A DNA stretch of 64,000 nucleotides from Chlorobium phaeovibrioides (GTDB taxonomy: Bacteria; Bacteroidota; Chlorobiia; Chlorobiales; Chlorobiaceae), in NCBI RefSeq assembly GCF_003968655.1, contig NZ_RXYK01000004.1, forward strand, positions 105,442 through 169,441. The letters are read 5' to 3'. The position numbers and the translations under genes were made by a program. The notes under the pieces were generated by a model. That model was not told the origin of the DNA and ran no database searches. It saw nothing but the letters and a program-made list of their open reading frames with translations. This document shows positions 1 to 11,435 of the stretch, one piece after another. Within the stretch, counting starts at the first letter, position 1; each line of letters starts with the position of its first letter.

Positions 1-2
1 AA

Positions 3-1148
<1,146 letters not shown>

Positions 1149-1192
1149 AGAATTGTTTGCCTGAATCGCGGATAGTTGTACATTTCATAAAG

Positions 1193-1231
1193 GTAAGGTC
1201 AGCGAGGGTGCGAGCTGACTTTACTTTTTTG
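1193..1231 (+). terminator. Rho-independent terminator after htrA
   Basis: An 11-bp stem (GTAAGGTCAGC, 1193-1203, with GCTGACTTTAC, 1214-1224, one G-T wobble) has a 10-nt loop and is followed directly by a run of six T. It lies 45 nt after the htrA stop and separates it from greA. Confidence 0.8.
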
Positions 1232-1317
1232 TTTTTTTGTTTTGCCAAATCAGCCAATGTCAATATGGCGAAGAAGGCCCATTGCGTTCTTTTCAACTTA
1301 TAATCAGCCGTTAAGAG

Positions 1318-1797
1318 ATGAGTGATCGAGTGTACCTGACCAGGGATGGCTACAACAGACTCAAGGATGAGCTTCATGAGCTGCTGCATGTGACCAGAGC
1401 CGAAGTGCTTGAAAAGATTGCCGAAGCCCGTTCCCATGGGGATTTGAGCGAAAACGCAGAATATGATGCCGCCCGCGAGCAGCAGTCGCAGACAGAGGCG
1501 CGCATAGCCGATCTGGAAAGCAAACTCTCCTCGGCAACCATTCTCGATCCCAAACATATCAAGACCGACAAGGTCTACATTCTTACCTCCGTTGAGCTGC
1601 TCAACCTTGATGACAAAAAAGAGACTCTTGAATACACTCTTGTCTCAAGCGAGGAGTCAGACAGCGACCTTGGCAAGATTTCAGTTCGTTCTCCGGTGGG
1701 CAGAGCCCTTATCGGCAAAGCGGTCGGAGATAAAGTGACCATAATTGTGCCGAAAGGGGAACTTCATTATGAAGTCAAAAAGATTTTCGTTAAATAA
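1318..1797 (+). CDS. greA: Transcription elongation factor GreA
   Basis: GreA enters the RNA polymerase secondary channel and stimulates cleavage of backtracked transcripts. The protein is 159 residues, the usual length. The N-terminal coiled coil carries the signature [12 protein letters not shown] at about residues 41-52, whose acidic tip residues (Asp42, Glu45) reach the polymerase active site. The C-terminal FKBP-like domain ends with [16 protein letters not shown]. It is first in a tight group with the small ORF at 1825 and tpiA (gaps of 27 and 11 nt), which suggests co-transcription from a start after the htrA terminator. Confidence 0.97.
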   Translation: MSDRVYLTRDGYNRLKDELHELLHVTRAEVLEKIAEARSHGDLSENAEYDAAREQQSQTEARIADLESKLSSATILDPKHIKTDKVYILTSVELLNLDDKKETLEYTLVSSEESDSDLGKISVRSPVGRALIGKAVGDKVTIIVPKGELHYEVKKIFVK

Positions 1798-1824
1798 GCG
1801 GCTGAACCAAAAACATACTGTCCC

Positions 1825-2049
1825 ATGGGCAAGCGACAAATCATCTACCGTCCTGACCGGATTGCCGGAAGCAAGGAGCTCCTCAACCGTGAAGTCAACC
1901 TTGTCACCAAAGAGGCACGGGTGTGGCACGGCACCATTACAGCCATCGGCCCTGCCGAGGTTGAACTGAAGGATGCCCGCAAGGGGACGCACCGGATTGC
2001 TTTTGCCCATATCGACAGAATCTATTCAGATAGTAAAACCGGGTACTAA
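1825..2049 (+). CDS. Small conserved-looking protein, possible Sm-like/SH3-like barrel
   Basis: A 74-residue protein sits between greA and tpiA on the same strand. I do not recognise a named family. From about residue 17 the sequence alternates in short beta-like segments: [36 protein letters not shown]. The G-x-I-x-x-I-G turn and the final strand ending in IDRI look like the five-stranded Sm/SH3-type barrel of small RNA- or nucleic-acid-binding proteins. That comparison is by eye only. The spacing to both neighbours supports a real gene, since it fills the gap between greA and tpiA almost exactly. A competing frame (1745-1969) overlaps greA and has no recognisable features. Confidence 0.6.
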   Translation: MGKRQIIYRPDRIAGSKELLNREVNLVTKEARVWHGTITAIGPAEVELKDARKGTHRIAFAHIDRIYSDSKTGY

Positions 2050-2060
2050 TAATCAATACC

Positions 2061-2813
2061 ATGCGCAGAAAAATTGTTGTCGGAAACTGGAAAATGAACA
2101 AGACGGTCGCTGAATCGACCGAACTTGCCTCGGCAGTTGTTGCTGCGCTTGGAAGCGACTGTTCAGCATGCGAGGCCGGTATTGCACCGACCTATCCTGC
2201 ACTTGACGCAGTTGGCCGCACCATAAAGGGAAGTGAAGTTCTTCTTGTGGCACAGAACTGCCATTATGAAGATGACGGGGCATTTACCGGAGAGGTTTCA
2301 ACCGGCATGCTCAACGCTCTTGGATGCTCTTATGTCATCATTGGCCATTCTGAGCGCCGTCAGTATTTCGGTGAAACAGATGCAACCGTCAACCTTCGCA
2401 TCAAAAAAGTTCTTGCAGCAGGCATGAAAGCCATTCTCTGTGTCGGTGAAACCCTTGAAGAACGGGAATCCGGCGCGTTTGAGGCTGTTGTTTCCACACA
2501 GGTGACCGGCGGACTGCAGGGCGTTGTTGACATCAGCGACATTGTGATTGCCTATGAGCCTGTATGGGCCATCGGTACCGGCAGGACAGCCAGTTCAGAG
2601 CAGGCTCAGGAAGTCCATAAAATTATTCGCAACAAGGTCGCAGAACTCTATGGAGCCCCTGCTGCAGATGCTGTGCGCATTCAGTATGGCGGAAGCGTCA
2701 AACCTTCCAATGCGGCAGAACTCTTTGCCATGCCCGACATTGACGGCGGCCTCATTGGAGGCGCAGCCCTCAAGGCAGAAGATTTCGCGGCTATCGTCAA
2801 AGCTGCCTGCTGA
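2061..2813 (+). CDS. tpiA: Triosephosphate isomerase
   Basis: TpiA interconverts dihydroxyacetone phosphate and glyceraldehyde 3-phosphate in glycolysis/gluconeogenesis; in green sulfur bacteria it works mainly in the biosynthetic direction downstream of the reverse TCA cycle. The protein is 250 residues, typical for the TIM barrel. Catalytic residues are present: Asn9 and Lys11 in GNWKMN, His96 in IIGHSERR, and Glu166 in [11 protein letters not shown] (flexible loop). The phosphate-binding YGGSVK and GGAALK motifs follow. The start lies 11 nt after the small upstream ORF. A terminator follows 41 nt after the stop. Confidence 0.98.
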   Translation: MRRKIVVGNWKMNKTVAESTELASAVVAALGSDCSACEAGIAPTYPALDAVGRTIKGSEVLLVAQNCHYEDDGAFTGEVSTGMLNALGCSYVIIGHSERRQYFGETDATVNLRIKKVLAAGMKAILCVGETLEERESGAFEAVVSTQVTGGLQGVVDISDIVIAYEPVWAIGTGRTASSEQAQEVHKIIRNKVAELYGAPAADAVRIQYGGSVKPSNAAELFAMPDIDGGLIGGAALKAEDFAAIVKAAC

Positions 2814-2854
2814 ACGGCTTTTCCGCCTCACAGCACCATCTTGTTTCTTCTTTC

Positions 2855-2885
2855 AGGACACCGATAACCCGGTGTCCTTTTTTTT
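2855..2885 (+). terminator. Rho-independent terminator after tpiA
   Basis: A 9-bp perfect stem (AGGACACCG with CGGTGTCCT) has a 6-nt loop and ends in eight T. It closes the greA-tpiA transcript. On the minus strand it has no T-tract, so it would not terminate the convergent transporter gene. Confidence 0.9.
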
Positions 2886-2900
2886 GTGCTCCGCCGCCTG

Positions 2901-4424
2901 TTATTTGAGTTCCTCGCCCCTGCCGTTCTGGAGGTGGTTGCTGGTTTTCCATGGCTGTACGGCAAGCACGAAGGAGAGCAGCAGTGAAATCCCTATCCAG
3001 CTCCAGCCGATTCCGATGAGGCTCTCCCAAGAGTATTTGCCATAAGCTCCCAGCAGTTCCCGGAACAGCTGGTTGACGAGGATGATGGAGAGGAAGATTG
3101 GCAGGGCGAACTTGATGATCCAGTTCCACCAGGTGCCCAGCTGAAGCTTTGATACCTTGTTGAGGTGGTTCCTGATGATGTCTATTTTGAAGAACCATCC
3201 GACTGCGAGGCATTCCAGCAGTCCTGCTACGATCAGACCGTAATTGTTGATGAAATGATCAACAATATCGAGCCAGAGCAGCCCTCCCTGTGTCGTGAAG
3301 ATCAGTCCCCCCGCAAAGCCAAGCAGGCAGAGCAGGGTGGCGAGCAGTTCCCTGTTGATGGCGAACTTGTCTTCAATGCCGGATACGAAGGCCTCAACGA
3401 TGGAAATTGATGAGGAAATTCCAGCCACGGTAAGGCTCAGGAAGAACAGGACTCCAAAGAGCGGGCCGGCTGTGCCAAGCAGCGAGATGGCTTTCGGATA
3501 GGCTACAAAGGCAAGGCCGATGCTCTCCTGGACAACATCTTCAAGCGCAATCCCCTGGTTGGCGGACATGAACCCCAGAAGAGCAAAGACGCCGAACCCG
3601 GAAAGCAGCGAGAAACCGCTGTTGGCCAGCGCGGTAATGATTGCGCTTCCTGTCATGTTCGACTCATAAGGCATGTAGCTTGCATACGCAATCATGATGC
3701 CGAACCCGAGGCTCAAGGTAAAGAAGATCTGTCCGTACGCGCTTACCCAGACCATTGGGTCCGACAGTTTAGAGAAATCGGGCGTGAGATAGGCCGATAC
3801 CCCTACCATTGCCCCCTCCAGGGTGAGTGACCAGAAAACGAGCGCCAGAGTCAGGATGAGCAGCAGCGGCATGAAGATCTTGTTTGCCAGTTCAATGCCG
3901 GGGCCTACGCCACGGACGATGATGATCCAGTTCACTACCCATACCACAAGGAGGGCAATGAGGATGGGCATTCTGATGGCTCCAATCTCAAAGGGCGACG
4001 AGGTCACCTGCAGGAATGAATTGAAGAAGAAGCTGTTGGGATCATCGCCCCAGGCAAGTGTGGTGGAAAAAAAGAGGTAGTCGATGCACCAGGCAATCAC
4101 CGCTGAATAATAGAGAACGATGCCGAACATGGTAAAGAGCAGGGGCCACCACCCAAGCCATTCCCATCGGGGACTGATTTTGTGGAATGCCAGTGGTGCG
4201 CTTCCGAAGCGTTCGTGCCCGATGCCGAACTCAAGAATCAGGAGAGGAATGCCGGCTGTCAGAAGCGCGATGAGGTAGGGAATAAGGAATGCTCCCCCGC
4301 CGTTCTCATAGGTTAGATAGGAGAATCGCCAGATATTGCCAAGCCCTACGGCCGAGCCGATAGCGGCAAGGATAAATCCGGTTCTCGATTTCCATGTGTT
4401 TCTGCCGGTAGTTTCTGATTTCAT
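2901..4424 (-). CDS. Sodium:neurotransmitter symporter (NSS/SNF) family transporter
   Basis: A 507-residue inner-membrane transporter of the LeuT fold, which couples Na+ entry to uptake of an amino acid or related small molecule. TM1 carries the family signature around residues 21-34 (AIGSAVGLGNIWRF); Ala25 and Asn30 correspond to LeuT Na+ ligands. About 11-12 hydrophobic segments follow, including an unwound-TM6-type stretch (SLGFGIMIAYASY). The substrate cannot be told from sequence. It lies downstream of thiC on the same strand with a 36-nt gap, so it may be read through from the thiC transcript. Thiamine-precursor transport is therefore worth considering, but this is context only. Confidence 0.92.
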   Translation of the reverse strand: MKSETTGRNTWKSRTGFILAAIGSAVGLGNIWRFSYLTYENGGGAFLIPYLIALLTAGIPLLILEFGIGHERFGSAPLAFHKISPRWEWLGWWPLLFTMFGIVLYYSAVIAWCIDYLFFSTTLAWGDDPNSFFFNSFLQVTSSPFEIGAIRMPILIALLVVWVVNWIIIVRGVGPGIELANKIFMPLLLILTLALVFWSLTLEGAMVGVSAYLTPDFSKLSDPMVWVSAYGQIFFTLSLGFGIMIAYASYMPYESNMTGSAIITALANSGFSLLSGFGVFALLGFMSANQGIALEDVVQESIGLAFVAYPKAISLLGTAGPLFGVLFFLSLTVAGISSSISIVEAFVSGIEDKFAINRELLATLLCLLGFAGGLIFTTQGGLLWLDIVDHFINNYGLIVAGLLECLAVGWFFKIDIIRNHLNKVSKLQLGTWWNWIIKFALPIFLSIILVNQLFRELLGAYGKYSWESLIGIGWSWIGISLLLSFVLAVQPWKTSNHLQNGRGEELK

Positions 4425-4460
4425 GGTCGAGTTTTTTGCTTCAGTTGGCGCCGTTCCTGT

Positions 4461-6191
<1,731 letters not shown>

Positions 6192-6271
6192 TCAGCCGCA
6201 GGAAAACGAACGGAAGGGAAGGATGAGAAGCCCTTAAAGGCCCTACGGTAGGGTATGGAGCAGAGCTTCAA

Positions 6272-6344
6272 TCTTTCCTTGCGTCAGTATTACCTGCATC
6301 AAGTTACAAGGGTGTGATCTCAGCCTTCAAAAGAAAGCACCCCC
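6272..6344 (-). ncRNA. TPP riboswitch (THI box) in the thiC leader
   Basis: On the minus strand the region opens with GGGGTGC, followed by the highly conserved GGCTGAGATCACACCC core, then ACTTGATGCAGGTAATACTG and GCAAGGA. These match the THI-box aptamer order (P1 5' arm, J2/4 core, the ACCTGATCTGGGTAATGCC-like segment, P1 3' arm). It lies between the predicted thiC promoter and the thiC start. Between aptamer and start codon is a short GC-rich hairpin (CCCTACCGTAGGG, about 6241-6254) that may be part of the expression platform. Confidence 0.96.
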
Positions 6345-6363
6345 AAGATGTGAATCTATCGGC

Positions 6364-6392
6364 ACAATACTTAAATTCACCTTGATTTGCAA
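6364..6392 (-). promoter_or_regulatory. Predicted sigma-70-type promoter of thiC
   Basis: On the minus strand a TTGCAA -35 box (6387-6392) and a TATTGT -10 box (6364-6369) are separated by exactly 17 nt. The expected transcription start falls around 6357, a few nt before the riboswitch P1 stem, which is the right geometry for a riboswitch leader. Confidence 0.65.
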
Positions 6393-6445
6393 ATACGCAG
6401 AAGCGCTTCGGAAGCGTTGAACCCATTGAGTGAGAGGAATCAGGC

Positions 6446-8635
6446 ATGCATCGAGAGGAAGCGAACGGGGCAGGGGATGAACGGCTCAGCGGAGTTGTTG
6501 ACAGGGTCTCTTTTTTCAGCCCTGAAAGCGGCTTTGCCGTGCTTCGCCTCTCTTCCGGAGCGGACGAGGCCGGGATGACTGTTGTGGGCTGCATTGCCTC
6601 CGTTTCACCGGGTCAGCACATAGAGGCTGTCGGCCGATGGCAGAATGACAGGAACTGGGGTATGCAGTTTCGTGCCTCTACTCTTTCGGTTGTGGCTCCC
6701 AGGAGCCATGAGGGGATGGAGAACTATCTTGCTTCCGGCATGCTGAAGGGGGTGGGGCCGCATCTGGCTTCTGTCATGATGGGTGCCTGGGGAACCGATG
6801 TTTTTACCATCATTGAGGGTCAGCCGGAACGGCTGCTTGAGCTTCCCGGCATAGGGCCGAAGAAGCAGCGGCAGATTGTGGAGTCGTGGCAGGAGCACAA
6901 GGCGGTGCGCGACATCATGATATTCCTCCAGTCGCACGGGGTTGGAACCGCAAGAGCACTGAAAATCTATAAAGTATACGGTGCAGATGCCGTGGCGGTG
7001 GTCAGCCGCGACCCCTACCGGCTTACCCGCGATATTTCGGGCATTGGGTTCCGCACGGCCGACGCCATTGCCCTAAGCATCGGTATTGCCCGGGACTCTC
7101 CCCTTCGGGCCCGGGCCGGCATCAGCTGGGTGCTGCAGGAACTTTCCTCCAGGGGCCACTGCCGGGTTCCCGAAACCATGCTGCTTGATTCAGCCCGCCA
7201 GCTCCTCCAGATGCGTGAGGATATCCTGCAGGAGGCTCTTAAGAGTGAACTTACTGTGGGGCATGTCATTGCTGAAGGGGAGGGGGAAGACCGGCATCTC
7301 TATCTTGAGTCTCTCTGGAAGGCTGAGCAGGGCGTTGCGGAGGGTATAAAGAGGATTGCTTCAGGCAAGCTTCCCTGGGGGAGGATTGATGTTGATCGCT
7401 CTGTGAGGGAGGCTGAAGAGCGATCACGCCTTGAACTCTCACCCTCACAGCGCGAAGCGGTGCGCCTTGCGCTTACAAGTAAGCTGCTTGTCATTACTGG
7501 CGGCCCGGGTGTGGGTAAAACCACCATCATCCGGACACTGCTCTCCATTCCTGAGGTGTTCGGGCTCAGTGTGCTGCTCTGCGCTCCCACAGGCAGGGCG
7601 GCCAAACGGCTCGGTGAGGCTACCGGACGGGAGGGAAGAACCATCCACCGGATGCTTGAGTTCGACCCCTATACCTACGACTTCAAACGCTGTTCCTCCA
7701 ACCCTCTCAACGCCGACATCATCATTGTTGATGAAGCTTCCATGATTGATGTGGTGCTGATGAACCGCCTGCTCTCGGCCATTTCCAGTAAGGCTGCAGT
7801 CGTTCTTGCCGGTGATGTCGACCAGCTTCCCCCTGTCGGGCCCGGTGCCGTTCTGGCAGATGTCATCAGCTCCGAAGCTGTTCCTGTTGTCCGCCTGACG
7901 GAGATTTTCCGGCAGGCCGCACAGTCGATGATCATTCAGAACGCTCACCGCATCAACCGTGGGGAGGGACTCCTTCGCCATGAGGGGCCCGAACTGACAG
8001 ACTTTTATTTTGTCTCTGCCTCCGGCCCGGAAGAGATCCGCCGCAAGCTCCTTTCTGTTGTGGCCCAGAGGATCCCCGAGCGATTCGGGCTCGACCCGCT
8101 GGAGGGTATCCAGGTGCTGACTCCAATGAATAAGGGCCCTCTGGGTTCGCAGTCGCTCAACACTCTTCTGCAGGAGCGCCTGAACGGCGGGGGAGGCAAG
8201 CGGGTTGAACGGTTCGCAGTCACCTATGGCCGGGGCGACAAGGTGATTCAGACCATCAACAACTATGAAAAAGAGGTGTTCAACGGCGACATCGGGATAA
8301 TCTCCGCTATTGATGATGACGACCGGGAGATGCAGGTGCTGTTTGATGGCCGTGAGGTGCGTTACCTTTTCAGTGAGCTTGATGAAATGGCGCCGGCATG
8401 GGCCATTACCATCCACAAAAGCCAGGGTTCGGAATACCCCGCAGTGGTCATACCGCTCTCCATGCTTCACTACCCGATGCTGGAGCGGAACCTCATCTAT
8501 ACGGCGGTAACAAGGGGGAGAAAGCTGGTGATGGTTATTGGTGAAGAGCAAGCCTTGGCAACGGCCATCGCCAGGTGCACTTCTAAGGGTCGCCTCACCG
8601 GCCTTGCTGCCGCACTCCGCCTTCCGATAGGCTGA
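6446..8635 (+). CDS. recD2: RecD2-type 5'-3' DNA helicase
   Basis: A 729-residue SF1B helicase of the RecD2/TraA-like group, found in bacteria without a matching RecBC and used in DNA repair and replication restart. The N-terminal part (about 1-330) has an OB-like segment and helix-hairpin-helix motifs such as GMLKGVGPHLA and LPGIGPKKQ. The helicase core has Walker A GGPGVGKTT (about 352-360), Walker B IIVDEAS (about 426), GDVDQLPPVGPG, and the C-terminal motif AITIHKSQGSEYPAVV. The ATG is preceded by AGAGGA at good spacing. It is divergent from thiC. E. coli RecD is shorter and lacks the N-terminal extension. Confidence 0.95.
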   Translation: MHREEANGAGDERLSGVVDRVSFFSPESGFAVLRLSSGADEAGMTVVGCIASVSPGQHIEAVGRWQNDRNWGMQFRASTLSVVAPRSHEGMENYLASGMLKGVGPHLASVMMGAWGTDVFTIIEGQPERLLELPGIGPKKQRQIVESWQEHKAVRDIMIFLQSHGVGTARALKIYKVYGADAVAVVSRDPYRLTRDISGIGFRTADAIALSIGIARDSPLRARAGISWVLQELSSRGHCRVPETMLLDSARQLLQMREDILQEALKSELTVGHVIAEGEGEDRHLYLESLWKAEQGVAEGIKRIASGKLPWGRIDVDRSVREAEERSRLELSPSQREAVRLALTSKLLVITGGPGVGKTTIIRTLLSIPEVFGLSVLLCAPTGRAAKRLGEATGREGRTIHRMLEFDPYTYDFKRCSSNPLNADIIIVDEASMIDVVLMNRLLSAISSKAAVVLAGDVDQLPPVGPGAVLADVISSEAVPVVRLTEIFRQAAQSMIIQNAHRINRGEGLLRHEGPELTDFYFVSASGPEEIRRKLLSVVAQRIPERFGLDPLEGIQVLTPMNKGPLGSQSLNTLLQERLNGGGGKRVERFAVTYGRGDKVIQTINNYEKEVFNGDIGIISAIDDDDREMQVLFDGREVRYLFSELDEMAPAWAITIHKSQGSEYPAVVIPLSMLHYPMLERNLIYTAVTRGRKLVMVIGEEQALATAIARCTSKGRLTGLAAALRLPIG

Positions 8636-8718
8636 TTGCCGTCCTTTTTTTATTATATTTCCCACCTTGCCCTTGAAACCTGCAACGGCGTTTCCCTAAC
8701 ATTCTTTTTCTTCGTTCA

Positions 8719-10068
8719 ATGCGATTGTTCAACCTGATCCGCCTCGCACTTTTCCAGATGGGTTTTGGTATCATGCTCGGCTTTCTGCACGACACCCTCA
8801 ACCGCGTCATGGTCAAAGAGCTTGGCATCGCCTCCACAATCGTCTTCGGTCTTATCAGCCTCAAAGAACTTCTTGCCGTTTTCGGCGTCAAGGTATGGGT
8901 TGGAAGCATGTCCGACCGTTCCCATTTTCTGGGGTACCAGCGTTCCCCTTATATCCTTCTTGGGCTTGTGAGTTGCGTCGTCTCCTTCATGTACGCCCCC
9001 GTGGCGGCCTATCAGGTAGAGGTGAGCGGCACCGACTTTGCCACCCTTTTCCCGGCAGTACTTTTTGATGTCGGCCTCTGGCAGCTCATGGCGGTATTCC
9101 TCCTCTTCGGTTTCGGCCTGCAGGTTGCCACCACCGCCTACTACGCACTCATCGCCGACTATGTGGGCGACAGGCACATCGGCAAGGTGACCTCCTCCAG
9201 CTGGACCCTCATGGTGCTTACCACCATCATTTCGGCCCGTGTGGTCGGTTCCTATCTTGATGTCTACACACCCGAACGCCTCGTGAATGTGGGTATTGCT
9301 GGCGGACTTATCGCCCTTGTCCTTGGCCTTATTGCGTTTGTGGGGGTTGAAGAGCGAAACGCTGCGGGGAAGAAAGGAAAAGCGGAGGAGTCGCTTGGTT
9401 TCGTTCAGTCGATCCGGCTGCTGTCCCGGTCACCCAAAACCATGTTTTTCGCGTTCTACATCTTCCTCTCCATCTTTGCCCTGTTTTCCAATGAAATTGT
9501 GATGGAGCCGTTCGGCGCAGATGTGTTCGGCATGCCCGTAGGGGTAACCACCAAACTCTTCCGTCCTACAATGGGCGGCATGCAGCTCGTTTTCATGCTC
9601 ATTACCGGGTTTCTTCTGAACCGGATCGGCAACAAGAACGGCGCCCTCATCGGCAACCTCTTCTGCATGGTCGGGTTTTCCATCATCATTGCTGCCGGCT
9701 TCGCCCTCGACGAGTCTATGCTTCGCATTGGCCTTGTGGTTACGGGTATCGGCCTCGGCGCTTCAAGCGTCTCGAACATCACCATGATGATGACCATGAC
9801 TGCAGGGCGCAGTGGCGTCTATATCGGCCTCTGGGGAACGGCCCAGAGCCTCGCCATGTTCCTTGGCCACTTTGGTGCGGGTATCATCCGCGATGTGGTG
9901 CATGCTTTCAGCGGCAGCTACATGATGGCCTACAGTGCCATCTTCGGTCTTGAAATCCTGGCGTTCGGCCTTGCCAGCCTCCTGCTCCCCAGAATATCCA
10001 AAGAGGCGTTTGAAGAGGAGAGCCGTGTGAAGTTTTCCGAGGTCCTCGCAAACAGCGGTGTCGATTGA
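8719..10068 (+). CDS. PucC/BCD-type MFS transporter (pigment-protein assembly)
   Basis: A 449-residue, about 12-TM major facilitator protein of the bacteriochlorophyll delivery (BCD; PucC/LhaA/Bch2) group. In phototrophs these proteins support assembly of light-harvesting or reaction-centre complexes, possibly as pigment carriers. Features supporting this are the N-terminal FNLIRLALFQMGFGIMLGF, the HDTLNRVMVKELGI segment, and the loop GVKVWVGSMSDRSHFLGYQR in place of the standard MFS loop 2-3 motif. A second half with a TAGRSG loop follows. The family assignment is good; the cargo is inferred from relatives. No clear Shine-Dalgarno sequence precedes the ATG. Confidence 0.85.
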   Translation: MRLFNLIRLALFQMGFGIMLGFLHDTLNRVMVKELGIASTIVFGLISLKELLAVFGVKVWVGSMSDRSHFLGYQRSPYILLGLVSCVVSFMYAPVAAYQVEVSGTDFATLFPAVLFDVGLWQLMAVFLLFGFGLQVATTAYYALIADYVGDRHIGKVTSSSWTLMVLTTIISARVVGSYLDVYTPERLVNVGIAGGLIALVLGLIAFVGVEERNAAGKKGKAEESLGFVQSIRLLSRSPKTMFFAFYIFLSIFALFSNEIVMEPFGADVFGMPVGVTTKLFRPTMGGMQLVFMLITGFLLNRIGNKNGALIGNLFCMVGFSIIIAAGFALDESMLRIGLVVTGIGLGASSVSNITMMMTMTAGRSGVYIGLWGTAQSLAMFLGHFGAGIIRDVVHAFSGSYMMAYSAIFGLEILAFGLASLLLPRISKEAFEEESRVKFSEVLANSGVD

Positions 10069-10089
10069 GCCTCCGTATAATTATCAGCA

Positions 10090-11037
10090 ATGACTGCCAT
10101 GACCCATGTCTTCGGCCCTGTATCTTCAAAACGCCTCGGCCAGTCCCTCGGCGTTGACCTGCTTCCCCCGAAAAGCTGCACCTGGAACTGCATCTACTGC
10201 CAGCTCGGAAGAACCAGGGAGTATACCCTTCTGCGGCAGGAGTTCTATCCGCCCGCAGAGATTCTCTCTGAAATACAAGAGGCTGTAGACTCCGGAGCGC
10301 ACATAGACTGGATTACCTTTGTGGGCTCGGGCGAGACCATGCTGTATCGCGGTATAGGCAGGCTTATTGACGAGGTGAAGAAGATGACTGATATTCCCGT
10401 GGCCATTATTACCAACGGCTCGCTTTTCTCTCTGCCCGAAGTCCGTCAGGAGGCCTTGAGAGCTGATGCAGTACTCCCTTCGCTCAACGCCGGCTCAGAA
10501 GAGCTGCACCAGAAAATCAGCCGTCATGCTCCGGGCTTTACCTTCAGGCGTCACCTTGAGGGGCTTATCGCCTTCAGAAAGGAATACACCGGCAACCTCT
10601 GGGTTGAGGTGATGCTCCTTGGAGGAGTCAACGACACCGATGAAGCCTTGAAAGATATTACCGGTGCACTTGCTCAAATCGGCCCCGACATGGTGCACCT
10701 TGTCATTCCAACCAGGCCCTCAACCGAAAAGGATGTCCTGCTCCCGAGTGAAGAGCGCATTGAGCGGGCGGTTGCCCTCATGCAGGAGGTTGCTGCCGTT
10801 GTACACCCGATAAAAGGCTCCATGGATCTTTCCGGGACCCCCGATATTCTTGAAGCGGTAACAGCCATAACCCTCCGCCATCCCGTGCAGGAAAATGAAC
10901 TCAGGAAAGCCCTTGAAGACCGGTTCTCCGACTCTCCGCAGAAAGTCGGGGAAGTTATGAAAGAAATGTTTGCCACCGGCCGGTTCAGCCTCATCACACA
11001 GGGAGGGGAAGCCTACTGGACGAAAAAGACAGAGTAA
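10090..11037 (+). CDS. Radical SAM protein (COG0731-like)
   Basis: A 315-residue radical SAM enzyme. The cluster motif CxxxCxxC is at Cys30, Cys34 and Cys37 (CTWNCIYC), preceded by FGPVSSKRLGQSLGVDL, typical of the COG0731 Fe-S oxidoreductases. GSGETML is the SAM-contacting GGE-like motif. The last 70 residues look like a small winged-helix domain (RKALEDRFSDSPQKVGEVM). The reaction is unknown; relatives are often labelled wyosine-synthesis-like without proof in bacteria. It starts 21 nt after the MFS gene and is probably co-transcribed. A second in-frame ATG at 10099 is an alternative start. Confidence 0.85.
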   Translation: MTAMTHVFGPVSSKRLGQSLGVDLLPPKSCTWNCIYCQLGRTREYTLLRQEFYPPAEILSEIQEAVDSGAHIDWITFVGSGETMLYRGIGRLIDEVKKMTDIPVAIITNGSLFSLPEVRQEALRADAVLPSLNAGSEELHQKISRHAPGFTFRRHLEGLIAFRKEYTGNLWVEVMLLGGVNDTDEALKDITGALAQIGPDMVHLVIPTRPSTEKDVLLPSEERIERAVALMQEVAAVVHPIKGSMDLSGTPDILEAVTAITLRHPVQENELRKALEDRFSDSPQKVGEVMKEMFATGRFSLITQGGEAYWTKKTE

Positions 11038-11057
11038 GTGCCGGCTTTCACTGATTC

Positions 11058-11264
11058 TCAGCGGTAAGGGTCGCCATCTGTTCTCTCATCGTCATAGCGC
11101 TGCTCATCCTTATCTTTCCGGTCCTTCCTGTCGCTGTCCCAACTCTCTTTTTTTTCATACCGGTCACTTTTGCCTTCGTCACGGCGGTCGTCGTTGTGAT
11201 TACGCAAGTAGGGTGTGCATCCCGTAGCCAGCAGAAGCAGGGAAACTGCAAGTACTTTTTTCAT
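11058..11264 (-). CDS. Small, highly charged putative lipoprotein
   Basis: A 68-residue protein with a lipoprotein signal (MKKVLAVSLLLLATGC; Cys16 the likely lipidated residue), followed by about 50 residues that are mostly Asp, Glu, Lys and Arg with no hydrophobic core. It is likely tethered to the membrane as an unstructured chain. The start is supported by AGGAGA seven nt upstream. I do not recognise a family. It lies tail-to-tail with the radical SAM gene with a 20-nt gap. Confidence 0.7.
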   Translation of the reverse strand: MKKVLAVSLLLLATGCTPYLRNHNDDRRDEGKSDRYEKKESWDSDRKDRKDKDEQRYDDERTDGDPYR

Positions 11265-11435
11265 GTTCTCCTCTCTTCAGTTCTGGTTGTCATCAGTATT
11301 GAGTTCGCATAGGTTTCTTCGGCTCATAATACTTTGACGCTTCCTGTGCTCTGCTTCCTGCGTTGCCTCAGGACTTAATATTGACAGAATTGTGTATTTT
11401 ACCCGAAAATAAACAGGCACAACCCCCGATTACTA

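Noticed and set aside
7445..8665. 406-residue open frame on the minus strand opposite recD2
   Set aside because: It lies wholly antisense to a gene with complete helicase motifs, has no recognisable domain and is rich in His, Arg and Gln as expected for a complement frame.
11381..11409. TTGACA before cstA as a promoter
   Set aside because: The -35 match is perfect, but no acceptable -10 box lies 16-19 nt downstream.
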